Positions 34,294-42,475 of a stretch of DNA of 64,000 nucleotides are shown here, piece by piece. A program made the position numbers and the translations under genes. Each line of letters begins with the position of its first letter. Positions within the stretch are counted from its first letter, which is position 1. The stretch spans positions 4,898,001-4,962,000 of the forward strand of contig NZ_CP107903.1 in assembly GCF_036013955.1 (NCBI RefSeq), read 5' to 3'. This DNA is from Streptomyces sp. NBC_00459 (lineage in GTDB: Bacteria; Actinomycetota; Actinomycetes; Streptomycetales; Streptomycetaceae). Below the pieces are notes generated by a model. It had not been told where the DNA came from and ran no database searches. It saw only the letters and a list, made by a program, of their open reading frames with translations.

Positions 34294-35424
34294 TCAGCCG
34301 CTGAGACGCACCGGCATGATCAGGTACTTGTACGCCTCGTCCGCCTCGGCGTCCACGGCCGGCTTGCCGCTGAGCAGCGCGGGCTTCGTGGACGTCGTGA
34401 AGGAGAGCTGGGCGACCGGGGAGTCGATGGCGCTCAGGCCGTCCAGCAGGAACGTCGGGTTGAAGGCGATCGAGACGTCGTCACCCTCCAACTGGGCGTC
34501 GACCCTTTCCACAGCCTGTGCGTCGTCGCTGGAACCGGCCTCCAGGATGAGCACGCCCTGCTCGAAGCTGAGCCGCACCGGGGTGTTCCGCTCGGCCACC
34601 AGGGCCACACGCTTGACGGCCTCCACGAAGGGGGCGGTCTCGATCACGGCGATGGAGTTGAACTCCGTCGGGAACAGCGAGCGGTACTTCGGGAGGTCAC
34701 CCTCCAGCAGACGCGTCGTCGTGCGACGGCCGGCGCCCTCGAAGCCGATGAGGCCCTCGCCCGCGCCCGAGCCGGACAGCGCCAGGATCACGCTGTCGCC
34801 GCTCGTGAGCGCCTTGGCGGTGTCCAGGAGCGTCTTGGCGGGCACCAGGGCCACCGCGGACGCCTCCGGGTCCTCCGGCTTCCACAGGAACTCCCGGACC
34901 GCGAAGCGGTAGCGGTCGGTGGAGGCCAGCGTCACCCTGTCGCCCTCGATCTCGATGCGCACACCGGTGAGGACGGGCAGCGTGTCGTCGCGGCCGGCCG
35001 CGATGGCCACCTGGGCGGCGGCGGAGGCGAAGACCTCACCGGGCACCGTGCCGGTCGCGGTCGGCATCTGCGGCAGCGCCGGGTACTCCTCCACAGGCAG
35101 TGTGTGCAGGGTGAAGCGGGAGGAGCCGCACACGACCGTCGCCCGGACACCGTCCATGGAGATCTCCACCGGGCGGTTGGGAAGGGCGCGGCAGATGTCG
35201 GCGAGGAGCCGGCCGGACACCAGGACCGTGCCCCCCTCCTCGACCTCGGCCTCCACCGAGACCCGCGCGGAGACCTCGTAGTCGAAGCTCGACAGGCTCA
35301 GCTGGCCTTCCTCGGCCTTCAGCAGGAGGCCGGCGAGGACAGGGGCCGGCGGACGGGCCGGGAGGCTGCGCGCCGCCCAGGCAACTGCCTCCGCGAGTAC
35401 GTCGCGTTCCACCCGGATCTTCAC
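34294..35424 (-). CDS. dnaN: DNA polymerase III sliding clamp (beta subunit)
   Basis: The 376-residue clamp has three repeated domains, starts KIRVERDVLAEAVAWAARSL and ends with KYLIMPVRLSG, whose C-terminal M-P-V/M-R-L is the clamp signature. It encircles DNA to hold polymerase and partners. The GTG at 35424 has GGAGG about 9 bases upstream, fixing the start; the frame stays open upstream into the origin without a better site. It lies directly left of oriC. Confidence 0.97.
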   Translation of the reverse strand: MKIRVERDVLAEAVAWAARSLPARPPAPVLAGLLLKAEEGQLSLSSFDYEVSARVSVEAEVEEGGTVLVSGRLLADICRALPNRPVEISMDGVRATVVCGSSRFTLHTLPVEEYPALPQMPTATGTVPGEVFASAAAQVAIAAGRDDTLPVLTGVRIEIEGDRVTLASTDRYRFAVREFLWKPEDPEASAVALVPAKTLLDTAKALTSGDSVILALSGSGAGEGLIGFEGAGRRTTTRLLEGDLPKYRSLFPTEFNSIAVIETAPFVEAVKRVALVAERNTPVRLSFEQGVLILEAGSSDDAQAVERVDAQLEGDDVSIAFNPTFLLDGLSAIDSPVAQLSFTTSTKPALLSGKPAVDAEADEAYKYLIMPVRLSG

Positions 35425-36288
35425 TGTTGCCGCCTCCTGCTGTTGCCGGCGCTTCTCGGCCTGCCTGGCTTCGTCGTCTGTCTCGGTGTCGTCGGTCCCT
35501 GTGCTGGGAAGGACACCGGGGAACAGTCTGACGCACAGCACTGACAGTAGGTGCCTCTCGGGTCAAGTCGTGACGAGGGGCAGCCGGGCTCCCGACAGCG
35601 AGTTGTGCACAGGACCCACTTCGAAACGGATTCCCAGCTCTCTCTAGTTGTCAGTAGTAGTAGGGGCTGTGGATACCGTGGATAACCCCGTTTTCGCAGC
35701 TCAGGCGGCAAATTTTGTCCACTGACCCTGTGGGCGGAGGCGGTGGATAACCAGGCCCCTCTGTGGAGAACAGAAAGTTCTGCACACCCCATGCACAGCC
35801 GGGGGCGACTTCTCCCCAGCGCCGTCCCCAGCTTTACCCACCTTTCCCACAGACCAACCAGGCGCCTTGGTGTGACGCCTTTCACTCGACGTGGTGACGA
35901 GGCGCGTCGTGTTGCCGAACAGTGGACAGAGATGTGGAGAAGCCGGTGATCGCTGGGGACAACCGGCCGCAGCCTGTGGGTCGACGGTGGACAACTCCGT
36001 GCACAGCCTGTGGATCAATTCTTTGTCCACAGCCTGTGGAGATCTTTTGTCCACCAATCCACAACCACCTGACCTGGTCTGATGGTCTATCACCAGCCTC
36101 GCCTGTGGACACAGTCTGGACAACTTCCGGGTCCCCAGGGTGTGGACGCGAGAAAGTCACCGAATCTGTGGAGGGTGGCCGTAACTCGGCGCTCATTCGA
36201 ACAGTGGGTTGCGGTACGGCAACGCCCGACGCGCGCCGGAACGGGCGGGAAACCGGCCGGCACCCCTCCGGGAGCTCCCGGAGCACGG
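35425..36288. other. oriC: Chromosomal replication origin oriC
   Basis: The non-coding region between dnaN and dnaA carries many DnaA boxes in both orientations. The best are TTGTCCACA at 36023-36031 (+), TTGTCCACC at 36047-36055 (+) and 35986-35994 (-), TTGTCCACT at 35715-35723 (+), TTATCCACC at 35742-35750 (-), TTATCCACG at 35677-35685 (-), TTCTCCACA at 35762-35770 and 35933-35941 (-), GTGTCCACA at 36104-36112 (-), TTGTCCAGA at 36114-36122 (-), TTGTGCACA at 35603-35611 (+), and GTATCCACA at 35668-35676 (-). Several weaker copies bring the count to about 15-19, as known for streptomycete origins. No classic AT-rich 13-mers are seen; local A+T is highest near 36015-36065. Confidence 0.96.
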
Positions 36289-36327
36289 CGAAGGCGCCCT
36301 CGGGAACGTGTCCCAGGGGCGCCTTCG
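36289..36327 (-). terminator. Terminator of dnaA
   Basis: An 11-bp stem (36289-36299 with 36317-36327) with a 17-base loop, 20 bases past the dnaA stop, insulating the origin from dnaA transcription. Confidence 0.75.
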
Positions 36328-36347
36328 GGGCCGTGCCTGTCCTGCTG

Positions 36348-38210
36348 TCAGCCGTTCTTGATGCGGTTGGTCAGCTCGGTGACCTGGTTGTAGATGGAGC
36401 GGCGCTCGGCCATCAGGGCGCGGATCTTGCGGTCGGCGTGCATGACGGTCGTATGGTCGCGGCCACCGAACTGCGCGCCGATCTTCGGCAGTGAGAGGTC
36501 CGTGAGCTCGCGGCACAGGTACATGGCGATCTGCCGGGCCGTGACCAGTTGACGGCCGCGTGAGCTGCCGCAGAGGTCCTCGACCGTGAGGCCGAAGTAG
36601 TCGGCGGTCGCCGCCATGATGGCCGGCGCGGTGATCTCGGGGGTCGAGTCCTCGCCGCCCGGGATCAGGTCCTTGAGGACGATCTCCGTGAGGCCGAGGT
36701 CCACCGGCTGTCGGTTGAGCGACGCGAACGCCGTCACCCGGATCAGCGCGCCCTCCAGCTCGCGGATGTTGCGCGAGATGCGGGAGGCGATGAACTCCAG
36801 GACCTCCGGCGGGGCGTTGAGCTGCTCCTGGACCGCCTTCTTACGGAGGATGGCGATACGCGTCTCCAGCTCGGGCGGCTGGACGTCGGTGATCAGGCCC
36901 CACTCGAAACGGTTCCGGAGCCGGTCCTCCAGGGTGACCAGCTGCTTCGGCGGCCGGTCGCTGGACAGCACGATCTGCTTGTTGGCGTTGTGGAGCGTGT
37001 TGAAGGTGTGGAAGAACTCCTCCTGTGTCGACTCCTTGTCCGCGAGGAACTGGATGTCGTCGACGAGCAGGATGTCCATCTCGCGGTAGCGCTTGCGGAA
37101 GCTGTCGCCCTTGCCGTCGCGGATGGAGTTGATGAACTCGTTGGTGAATTCCTCGGAGCTCACATATCGCACGCGCGTGCCGGGGTAGAGGCTGCGCGCG
37201 TAGTGCCCGATCGCGTGCAGCAGGTGCGTCTTGCCGAGTCCCGACTCTCCATAGATGAAGAGAGGGTTGTACGCCTTCGCGGGCGCCTCGGCGACGGCGA
37301 CGGCTGCGGCGTGGGCGAAACGGTTCGACGCCCCGATGACGAACGTGTCGAACAGGTATTTGGGGTTGAGGCGCGCGGTGGGTTCGCCGGGGCCCGGCGC
37401 CGGGGTCTGCCGCGAAGCCGGCGAGCCGGGTGCGCCACCGCCGGGACGCACCGAGCCGCCAGGTCCGCCCCGGTGCCCGTGACCGCCGCCCGACGGGGAC
37501 TCCGACAGATCGCGGCGGCCGTCGCGCTGCTCGTACTCCGGGCGCTGCTGTCCGTAGTCGCCGCGCTGCTGCTCGTACTCGGAGCGCTGCTGTTCGTACG
37601 GTGAGCGCTCGCGCGGTGGCTGCGGGCGGTAGTCGGATGACGGTGACGCGTACGGGTCGCGCTCCGGGAAGCCGAGCCGGGGCTGCTGCCAGCCGTAGTC
37701 GTCCTGGGTCGGCCGGGGCCAGGCGCCGGGCTCGGGGCGCTGGTACTCGGACGGGTAGGCGGGGCGGGCGGTGGGGAGCTGGTCCGCGTGGGAGGGCTGC
37801 TGGCCGTCGCGCTGTGAGTGGTCGTCGGCGCGGTGGCGGCCGTATCCCTGGTACGGGTCGCGGGCCTGCGGGTGCTCGGGTTCCTCGTAGCGTGACTGGG
37901 GCGGGGCGGAGGGTGCGGGCGGGGACTGCTCGCCGACGGAGTCGTCCACGGTGATCGCGATGCGGATCGGCCGACCGCACTCTCGGCTGAGTGTCTCGCT
38001 GACGATCGGGGCGAGGCGGCCTTCGAGCACGCCTTTCGCAAATTCGTTCGGTACGGCGAGCAGTGCGGTGTCCGCGACCAGGGCCAGCGGCTGGCAGCGC
38101 CTGATCCAGCGCTCGTCCTTCACCTCGACGCCCTGTCCACGGCCCTCACCGAGGAGTTGTTCCAGCACTCGTGGCCACACTGCGGCAAGATCGGCAGGTA
38201 CGTCAGCCAC
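36348..38210 (-). CDS. dnaA: Chromosomal replication initiator DnaA
   Basis: The 620-residue AAA+ initiator has domain I (about 1-85, ADVPADLAAVWPRVLEQLL) and a very long charged and Pro/Gln/Tyr-rich domain II (about 85-275). Domain III carries Walker A GESGLGKTHLLH and Walker B LLVDDIQFL. Domain IV contains the DnaA-box binding GGRDHTTVMHA motif. The extended domain II is typical of Streptomyces and explains the length (E. coli DnaA has 467). The GTG at 38210 matches the conserved family N-terminus. It binds the boxes in oriC and those in its own promoter. Confidence 0.98.
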   Translation of the reverse strand: MADVPADLAAVWPRVLEQLLGEGRGQGVEVKDERWIRRCQPLALVADTALLAVPNEFAKGVLEGRLAPIVSETLSRECGRPIRIAITVDDSVGEQSPPAPSAPPQSRYEEPEHPQARDPYQGYGRHRADDHSQRDGQQPSHADQLPTARPAYPSEYQRPEPGAWPRPTQDDYGWQQPRLGFPERDPYASPSSDYRPQPPRERSPYEQQRSEYEQQRGDYGQQRPEYEQRDGRRDLSESPSGGGHGHRGGPGGSVRPGGGAPGSPASRQTPAPGPGEPTARLNPKYLFDTFVIGASNRFAHAAAVAVAEAPAKAYNPLFIYGESGLGKTHLLHAIGHYARSLYPGTRVRYVSSEEFTNEFINSIRDGKGDSFRKRYREMDILLVDDIQFLADKESTQEEFFHTFNTLHNANKQIVLSSDRPPKQLVTLEDRLRNRFEWGLITDVQPPELETRIAILRKKAVQEQLNAPPEVLEFIASRISRNIRELEGALIRVTAFASLNRQPVDLGLTEIVLKDLIPGGEDSTPEITAPAIMAATADYFGLTVEDLCGSSRGRQLVTARQIAMYLCRELTDLSLPKIGAQFGGRDHTTVMHADRKIRALMAERRSIYNQVTELTNRIKNG

Positions 38211-38301
38211 AGGGCACGCTCTCTCACGGGTCCCACGAACGTGTGGTTCTGGGACGTATCGGGATGTACTTCGGGTGGGACGGGCGATAGGGAGTCCGGC
38301 C

Positions 38302-38331
38302 ACGGTAGTCAGGGCGACGGGTGCGGTTCAA
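38302..38331 (-). promoter_or_regulatory. Candidate dnaA promoter
   Basis: On the minus strand, -35 TTGAAC (38331-38326), an 18-base spacer and -10 TACCGT (38307-38302) fit the housekeeping HrdB consensus. The implied leader is about 85-90 bases. Two DnaA boxes lie just upstream. Confidence 0.6.
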
Positions 38332-38335
38332 GTTG

Positions 38336-38357
38336 TTGTCCCCAGGCTGTGGATAGT
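38336..38357. promoter_or_regulatory. Two DnaA boxes upstream of the dnaA promoter
   Basis: TTGTCCCCA at 38336-38344 (+) and CTATCCACA at 38349-38357 (-), each one mismatch from consensus. They adjoin the -35 region and match the arrangement known for dnaA autoregulation in Streptomyces lividans. Confidence 0.65.
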
Positions 38358-38377
38358 GTCTCGCCCCGGGTGCTGGT

Positions 38378-38407
38378 TTGACCGGATGGCGTAGCCCCGC
38401 GTACCGT
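38378..38407 (+). promoter_or_regulatory. Candidate rpmH promoter
   Basis: On the plus strand, -35 TTGACC (38378-38383), an 18-base spacer and -10 TACCGT (38402-38407). It would give a leader of about 180 bases before rpmH, so a closer second promoter is possible. Confidence 0.5.
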
Positions 38408-38597
38408 GACCAGGTCGAGTTGTCGATGGCTGCTGCCGCCTGCCTCCGATGGGCATAGATCACATACGAGTGCTCCTACCAGGGCATCCTTCAGTGATCG
38501 GGAGCGGTGCAATCGGGCGTAAGCGAGCTACTCGTGGGCGCACGGTGACAGCCAAGACGGCACCCCGGTATCTACCGATTCTTTCTGGAGCCCCCGA

Positions 38598-38735
38598 GTG
38601 AGCAAGCGCACCTTCCAGCCGAACAACCGTCGTCGCGCGAAGACCCACGGCTTCCGCCTGCGGATGCGTACCCGTGCCGGTCGCGCGATTCTCGCGAACC
38701 GCCGTGGCAAGGGTCGCGCGAGCCTGTCCGCCTGA
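38598..38735 (+). CDS. rpmH: 50S ribosomal protein L34
   Basis: The 45-residue, highly basic protein begins SKRTFQPNNRRRAKTHGFRL after the GTG-encoded Met, the L34 signature. It is part of the large ribosomal subunit. GGAG lies 9-11 bases before the GTG. It is the first gene of the plus-strand block divergent from dnaA, a nearly universal bacterial arrangement, followed by rnpA after 21 bases. Confidence 0.98.
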   Translation: MSKRTFQPNNRRRAKTHGFRLRMRTRAGRAILANRRGKGRASLSA

Positions 38736-38756
38736 TCCTGATCAGGTCATGACGTC

Positions 38757-39128
38757 GTGCTGCCTACCGAGCATCGGCTGAGGCGGCGCGAGGAATTCGC
38801 GACCGCGGTACGACGGGGCCGCCGGGCCGGCCGTCCGCTCCTCGTCGTCCATCTTCGTAGCGGTACCACGGACCCGCACGCGCCTGGGGAGAGCGCTCCC
38901 CCGACGCGTGCGGGTTTCGTCGTCAGCAAGGCAGTCGGCGGCGCGGTCGTCCGCAACAAGGTGAAGCGCAGGCTTCGCCACCTGATGCGCGACCGAGTCG
39001 CCGAGCTGCCCCCCGGTAGCCTGGTAGTCGTACGAGCGTTGCCCGGTGCGGGCGACGCCGACCATGCACAGCTGGCCCGAGACCTGGACGCCGCTCTGCA
39101 GCGGCTGCTGGGAGGGGGCGCGCGATGA
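38757..39128 (+). CDS. rnpA: Ribonuclease P protein component
   Basis: This 123-residue basic protein has the family RNR motif region (SKAVGGAVVRNKVKRRLRHL) and an N-terminal LPTEHRLRRREEFATAVRRG. It binds RNase P RNA for 5' maturation of tRNAs. The GTG start lies 21 bases after rpmH, and its stop overlaps the yidD ATG by 4 bases. Confidence 0.96.
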   Translation: MLPTEHRLRRREEFATAVRRGRRAGRPLLVVHLRSGTTDPHAPGESAPPTRAGFVVSKAVGGAVVRNKVKRRLRHLMRDRVAELPPGSLVVVRALPGAGDADHAQLARDLDAALQRLLGGGAR

Positions 39129-39478
39129 AGTACCCGCTACTGGCTCTGATCAAGCTGTACCAGTGGACGATCAGTCCGCTGCTCGGGCCCGTGTGCAAGT
39201 ACTACCCGTCGTGCTCCCACTACGGCCATACGGCCATCGACCGGCACGGTGCGGTCAAGGGGACGGCACTGACCGCCTGGCGCATCCTGCGGTGCAACCC
39301 GTGGTCGCTCGGCGGTGTGGACCATGTCCCGCCGCGCAAGCGTCCGCGGTGGCACGAAATGCTGCGCAACACCTGGCATGCACGCAAGGGCGGGACCTCC
39401 GCCGCCGGCGCGGCCATCGAGGGACAGAATCCTTCGAGTCCGGCCGCCGAGACCCCGTCCCATGTCCAAGGAGCATGA
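39125..39478 (+). CDS. yidD: Membrane protein insertion efficiency factor YidD
   Basis: The 117-residue protein carries the YidD core (about 1-80): LIKLYQWTISPLLGPVCKYY, PSCSHYGHTAI, GTALTAWRILRCNPWSLGGVD and the three conserved Cys. A streptomycete C-terminal tail of about 35 residues is unstructured. YidD assists YidC-dependent insertion; yidC follows 3 bases later. Translation is coupled to rnpA by the ATGA overlap. Confidence 0.95.
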   Translation: MKYPLLALIKLYQWTISPLLGPVCKYYPSCSHYGHTAIDRHGAVKGTALTAWRILRCNPWSLGGVDHVPPRKRPRWHEMLRNTWHARKGGTSAAGAAIEGQNPSSPAAETPSHVQGA

Positions 39479-39481
39479 TTA

Positions 39482-40765
39482 GTGGACACGATTGCCAGCA
39501 TTTTCAGCTTCATCACGACACCCGTTTCCTGGGTCATCGTCCAGTTCCACAGTGTGTACGGCGCGATCTTCGGCCCCGACACCGGCTGGGCCTGGGGCTT
39601 GTCCATCGTGTCCCTGGTGATCCTGATCCGCATCTGCCTGATCCCGCTCTTCGTGAAGCAGATCAAGGCGACCCGGGCCATGCAGACGCTGCAGCCCGAG
39701 ATGAAGAAGATCCAGGAGCGCTACAAGAACGACAAGCAGCGCCAGTCCGAAGAGATGATGAAGCTGTACAAGGAGACGGGTACCAACCCGCTCTCCTCGT
39801 GCCTGCCCATCCTGGCGCAGTCGCCGTTCTTCTTCGCCCTGTACCACGTGCTCAACGGCATCGCGTCGGGCGACAAGATCGGTGTCATCAACGCCGAGCT
39901 GCTGGAGAGCGCGCGGAAGGCACACATCTTCGGTGCTCCGCTGGCCTCGAAGTTCACCGAGAGCGCGTCGAAGGTGGAGGCGCTCGGTGCCTCGATCACC
40001 GACGTCCGGGTCGTCACCGCGATCATGATCGTCCTGATGTCGGCGTCGCAGTTCTACACACAGCGTCAGCTGATGATGAAGAACGTCGACACCACGGTGA
40101 AGACCCCGTTCATGCAGCAGCAGAAGATGCTGATGTATGTCTTCCCGGTCATGTTCGCCGTCTTCGGCATCAACTTCCCGGTCGGTGTCCTCGTCTACTG
40201 GCTGACCACCAACCTGTGGACCATGGGCCAGCAGATGTACGTCATCCGCAACAACCCGACCCCGGGCAGCAAGGCGCAGGCCGCTCACCTGGAGCGCCTC
40301 CAGAAGCACGTCACGCAGCACGGCAAGACCCGCAGTCGCGGTGAGCGTGCCGTCGTGAAGGCCATCGTCTCCAAGGGCCGCGACCGCAACGAGTTCGAGC
40401 GCAAGTTCATCAACGGTCTCAACAAGGCGGGCCTCGCGGCCCAGCCCGACGGCACGGTGACGAAGGGTGTGAACCCGGAGGTCGCCGAGACCGAGGACGG
40501 TACGCCGGGCGGCGCCACCGCCAAGCGCCAGCAGCCCAAGCGTCAGAGCAAGTCCCAGCGTCAGTCCGGCGCCAGGTCGGCGGGCGGTTCCGAGCCGGAG
40601 ACCCCGACGACGTCGCTGATCAAGTCCGACGAGCCCGACGACGCCAAGCCGGCCGGAGGAGCCGCCAAGCAGGGCGCCTCCAAGCCCGCGTCCGGTACCC
40701 GCAGCAAGGCCCAGTCCGGACAGCGCAAGGGCCCGCAGCGTCCCAAGTCCCCGTCCAAGAAGTAA
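39482..40765 (+). CDS. yidC: Membrane protein insertase YidC/Oxa1
   Basis: The 427-residue insertase has an N-terminal membrane helix and a conserved core with four more helices. VSLVILIRICLIPLFVKQIK, the EMMKLYKETGTNPLSSCLPI cytoplasmic hairpin and FPVGVLVYWLTTNLWTMGQQ mark the family. It lacks the periplasmic domain of Gram-negative YidC. The roughly 150-residue C-terminal tail is Lys/Arg/Ser/Gln-rich and probably contacts ribosomes or lipids. It inserts proteins with or without SecYEG. It starts with GTG, 3 bases after yidD. Confidence 0.96.
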   Translation: MDTIASIFSFITTPVSWVIVQFHSVYGAIFGPDTGWAWGLSIVSLVILIRICLIPLFVKQIKATRAMQTLQPEMKKIQERYKNDKQRQSEEMMKLYKETGTNPLSSCLPILAQSPFFFALYHVLNGIASGDKIGVINAELLESARKAHIFGAPLASKFTESASKVEALGASITDVRVVTAIMIVLMSASQFYTQRQLMMKNVDTTVKTPFMQQQKMLMYVFPVMFAVFGINFPVGVLVYWLTTNLWTMGQQMYVIRNNPTPGSKAQAAHLERLQKHVTQHGKTRSRGERAVVKAIVSKGRDRNEFERKFINGLNKAGLAAQPDGTVTKGVNPEVAETEDGTPGGATAKRQQPKRQSKSQRQSGARSAGGSEPETPTTSLIKSDEPDDAKPAGGAAKQGASKPASGTRSKAQSGQRKGPQRPKSPSKK

Positions 40766-40780
40766 GAAGGAGTCCATCCC

Positions 40781-41296
40781 GTGACGGAAGGCACCACCAC
40801 CTCCGCCGCAGCCGAGGGTGTAGACACCCTGTCCCGCCTGGAGCAGGAGGGCGAGATCGCGGCGGACTACCTTGAGGGTCTGCTGGACATCGCCGACCTC
40901 GACGGCGACATCGACATGGACGTCGAGGCCGACCGCGCCGCTGTCTCGATCATCAGCGACGCGGGCGGCCGAGATCTGCAGAAGCTGGTCGGCCGGGAGG
41001 GCGAGGTGCTCGAGGCCCTCCAGGAGCTCACGCGTCTGGCTGTGCACCGGGAGACCGGGGATCGCAGCCGGCTGATGCTCGACATCGCGGGCTACCGCGC
41101 CAAGAAGCGTGAGGAGCTCTCGGAGCTGGGCGCCAAGGCCGCGGCCGAGGTCAAGAGCTCCGGCGAGCCCGTCAAGATGAAGGCGATGACCCCGTTCGAG
41201 CGCAAGGTCGTGCACGACGCGGTGAAGGCCGCGGGCCTGCGCAGCGAGTCCGAGGGCGAGGAGCCCCAGCGCTTCGTCGTCGTTCTTCCCGCCTGA
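40781..41296 (+). CDS. jag: Jag/KhpB-type RNA-binding protein (KH and R3H domains)
   Basis: The 171-residue protein has an acidic N-terminus, a KH-like domain (about 50-105, with DLQKLVGREGEVLEALQEL) and an R3H domain (about 108-170, with MTPFERKVVHDAVKA). The family binds RNA and, in firmicutes, affects division and small-RNA biology. The Jag-N domain present in many homologues is missing, as usual in actinobacteria. AAGGAG lies 8-10 bases before the GTG. It lies 15 bases after yidC and is followed by a strong terminator. Confidence 0.94.
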   Translation: MTEGTTTSAAAEGVDTLSRLEQEGEIAADYLEGLLDIADLDGDIDMDVEADRAAVSIISDAGGRDLQKLVGREGEVLEALQELTRLAVHRETGDRSRLMLDIAGYRAKKREELSELGAKAAAEVKSSGEPVKMKAMTPFERKVVHDAVKAAGLRSESEGEEPQRFVVVLPA

Positions 41297-41315
41297 TCGG
41301 TACGTAGGTCCCTCC

Positions 41316-41342
41316 GGCCCCGTCTGTTGCGCAGACGGGGCC
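41316..41342 (+). terminator. Terminator after jag
   Basis: Perfect 11-bp stem (41316-41326 with 41332-41342) and a 5-base loop, 19 bases after the jag stop. Confidence 0.85.
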
Positions 41343-41477
41343 GAACTTTGTCAGCCTGTAGTTCCCGGCAGCTGTTGGCCCTCTGTTCGTCCCCCTGTGG
41401 TCCTCGACAGCTCCAGTCCCTGTAGTCCTGGTGATCAGCGCCCAGTGCGCTCATGCGGTACGGAAGGACGGTCCCCC

Positions 41478-42194
41478 GTGACGGAGGCAGCGGAGCTCCC
41501 CCCGGCGCCCGAGCAGGCGCGCGAGGTGTTCGGCAATCGCTTCGCGGACGCGGTCCGATACGCGGAACTGCTTGCGGAGGCGGGTGTGCAGCGCGGTCTG
41601 ATCGGCCCGCGTGAGGTGCCCCGCCTGTGGGAGCGGCACCTGTTGAACTGTGCGGTGCTCTCCGAGGTCGTGCCGGAGAACGTGACGGTGTGCGATGTGG
41701 GCTCGGGTGCCGGACTGCCCGGTATTCCACTGGCTCTGGTCCGGGAGGACCTGAAGATCACGCTGCTCGAACCGCTGCTGCGCCGGACCAACTTCCTCAG
41801 CGAAGTCGTCGAGCTGCTGGGCCTGGACCATGTGACGGTCATCCGTGGCCGCGCGGAGGAGGTCATGGGCACGCTCCAGCCGGTTCATGTGGTGACGGCG
41901 CGTGCCGTGGCCCCGCTGGACCGTCTGGCCACTTGGGGTATTCCCCTGCTGCGTCCGTACGGGGAGATGCTCGCGCTCAAGGGGGACACGGCCGAGGAGG
42001 AGCTCAAGGCCTCGGCCACTGCGTTGAGCAAGCTCGGGGCGGTCGAGACGTCCATCCTGCATGTGGGTGAAGGCGTGGTGGACCCGCTGTCGACCGTGGT
42101 GCGGGTCGTGGTCGGTGAGAGTCCCGGCGGAGTGCGGTTCGCGGCGAAGCGGGCCAAGGCTGCCAGGACGGGACGGGCGCGGCGGCGACGCTGA
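41478..42194 (+). CDS. rsmG: 16S rRNA (guanine527-N7)-methyltransferase
   Basis: The 238-residue SAM-dependent enzyme has the binding motif VCDVGSGAGLPGIPLAL and the family N-terminal REVPRLWERHLLNCAVLSE. Loss of RsmG in Streptomyces is known to give low-level streptomycin resistance and altered antibiotic production. The GTG at 41478 is preceded by GGAAGGA about 9 bases upstream. The C-terminus is very basic (RAKAARTGRARRRR). It lies upstream of parAB but is separated by a 281-base spacer containing a parS site and DnaA boxes. Confidence 0.95.
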   Translation: MTEAAELPPAPEQAREVFGNRFADAVRYAELLAEAGVQRGLIGPREVPRLWERHLLNCAVLSEVVPENVTVCDVGSGAGLPGIPLALVREDLKITLLEPLLRRTNFLSEVVELLGLDHVTVIRGRAEEVMGTLQPVHVVTARAVAPLDRLATWGIPLLRPYGEMLALKGDTAEEELKASATALSKLGAVETSILHVGEGVVDPLSTVVRVVVGESPGGVRFAAKRAKAARTGRARRRR

Positions 42195-42303
42195 TCTTCC
42201 CGTTCGTTGATCCGTCCTGACGACGAGACGTACTCCACACAAGCTGCCTAACCTACACATATCGGAGTGTCGCGCGGCCTGGGCCCTCACGGGTGGGCAT
42301 CTT

Positions 42304-42317
42304 GTTTCACGTGAAAC
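42304..42317. promoter_or_regulatory. parS: parS site in the rsmG-parA spacer
   Basis: Perfect GTTTCACGTGAAAC, about 160 bases upstream of the parA start. Confidence 0.95.
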
Positions 42318-42412
42318 GTCGCTCACTGCTGCACGGCATCATCAGCCGCGGCCGGGCCGCGGCCGCACCCCGCGACCGAAAGCCTCTCGGTTCACCCGGA
42401 GAGGTAACGGAG

Positions 42413-42439
42413 TTGTCCACAGAGGTGGATTTCTCCACA
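42413..42439 (+). promoter_or_regulatory. DnaA-box pair upstream of parA
   Basis: A perfect TTGTCCACA at 42413-42421 and TTCTCCACA at 42431-42439, same strand and 18 bases apart, lie 37-63 bases before the chosen parA start. A link between DnaA and parAB expression is inferred from position. Confidence 0.55.
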
Positions 42440-42475
42440 GAACACCAGGCCTCACTGGTTCACGACCCCGAAGAC

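Larger units (their letters stand above)
38211..38597. other. dnaA-rpmH divergent spacer
   Basis: A 387-base non-coding region holding facing promoters and two DnaA boxes, listed separately. No gene was recognised. Confidence 0.7.
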
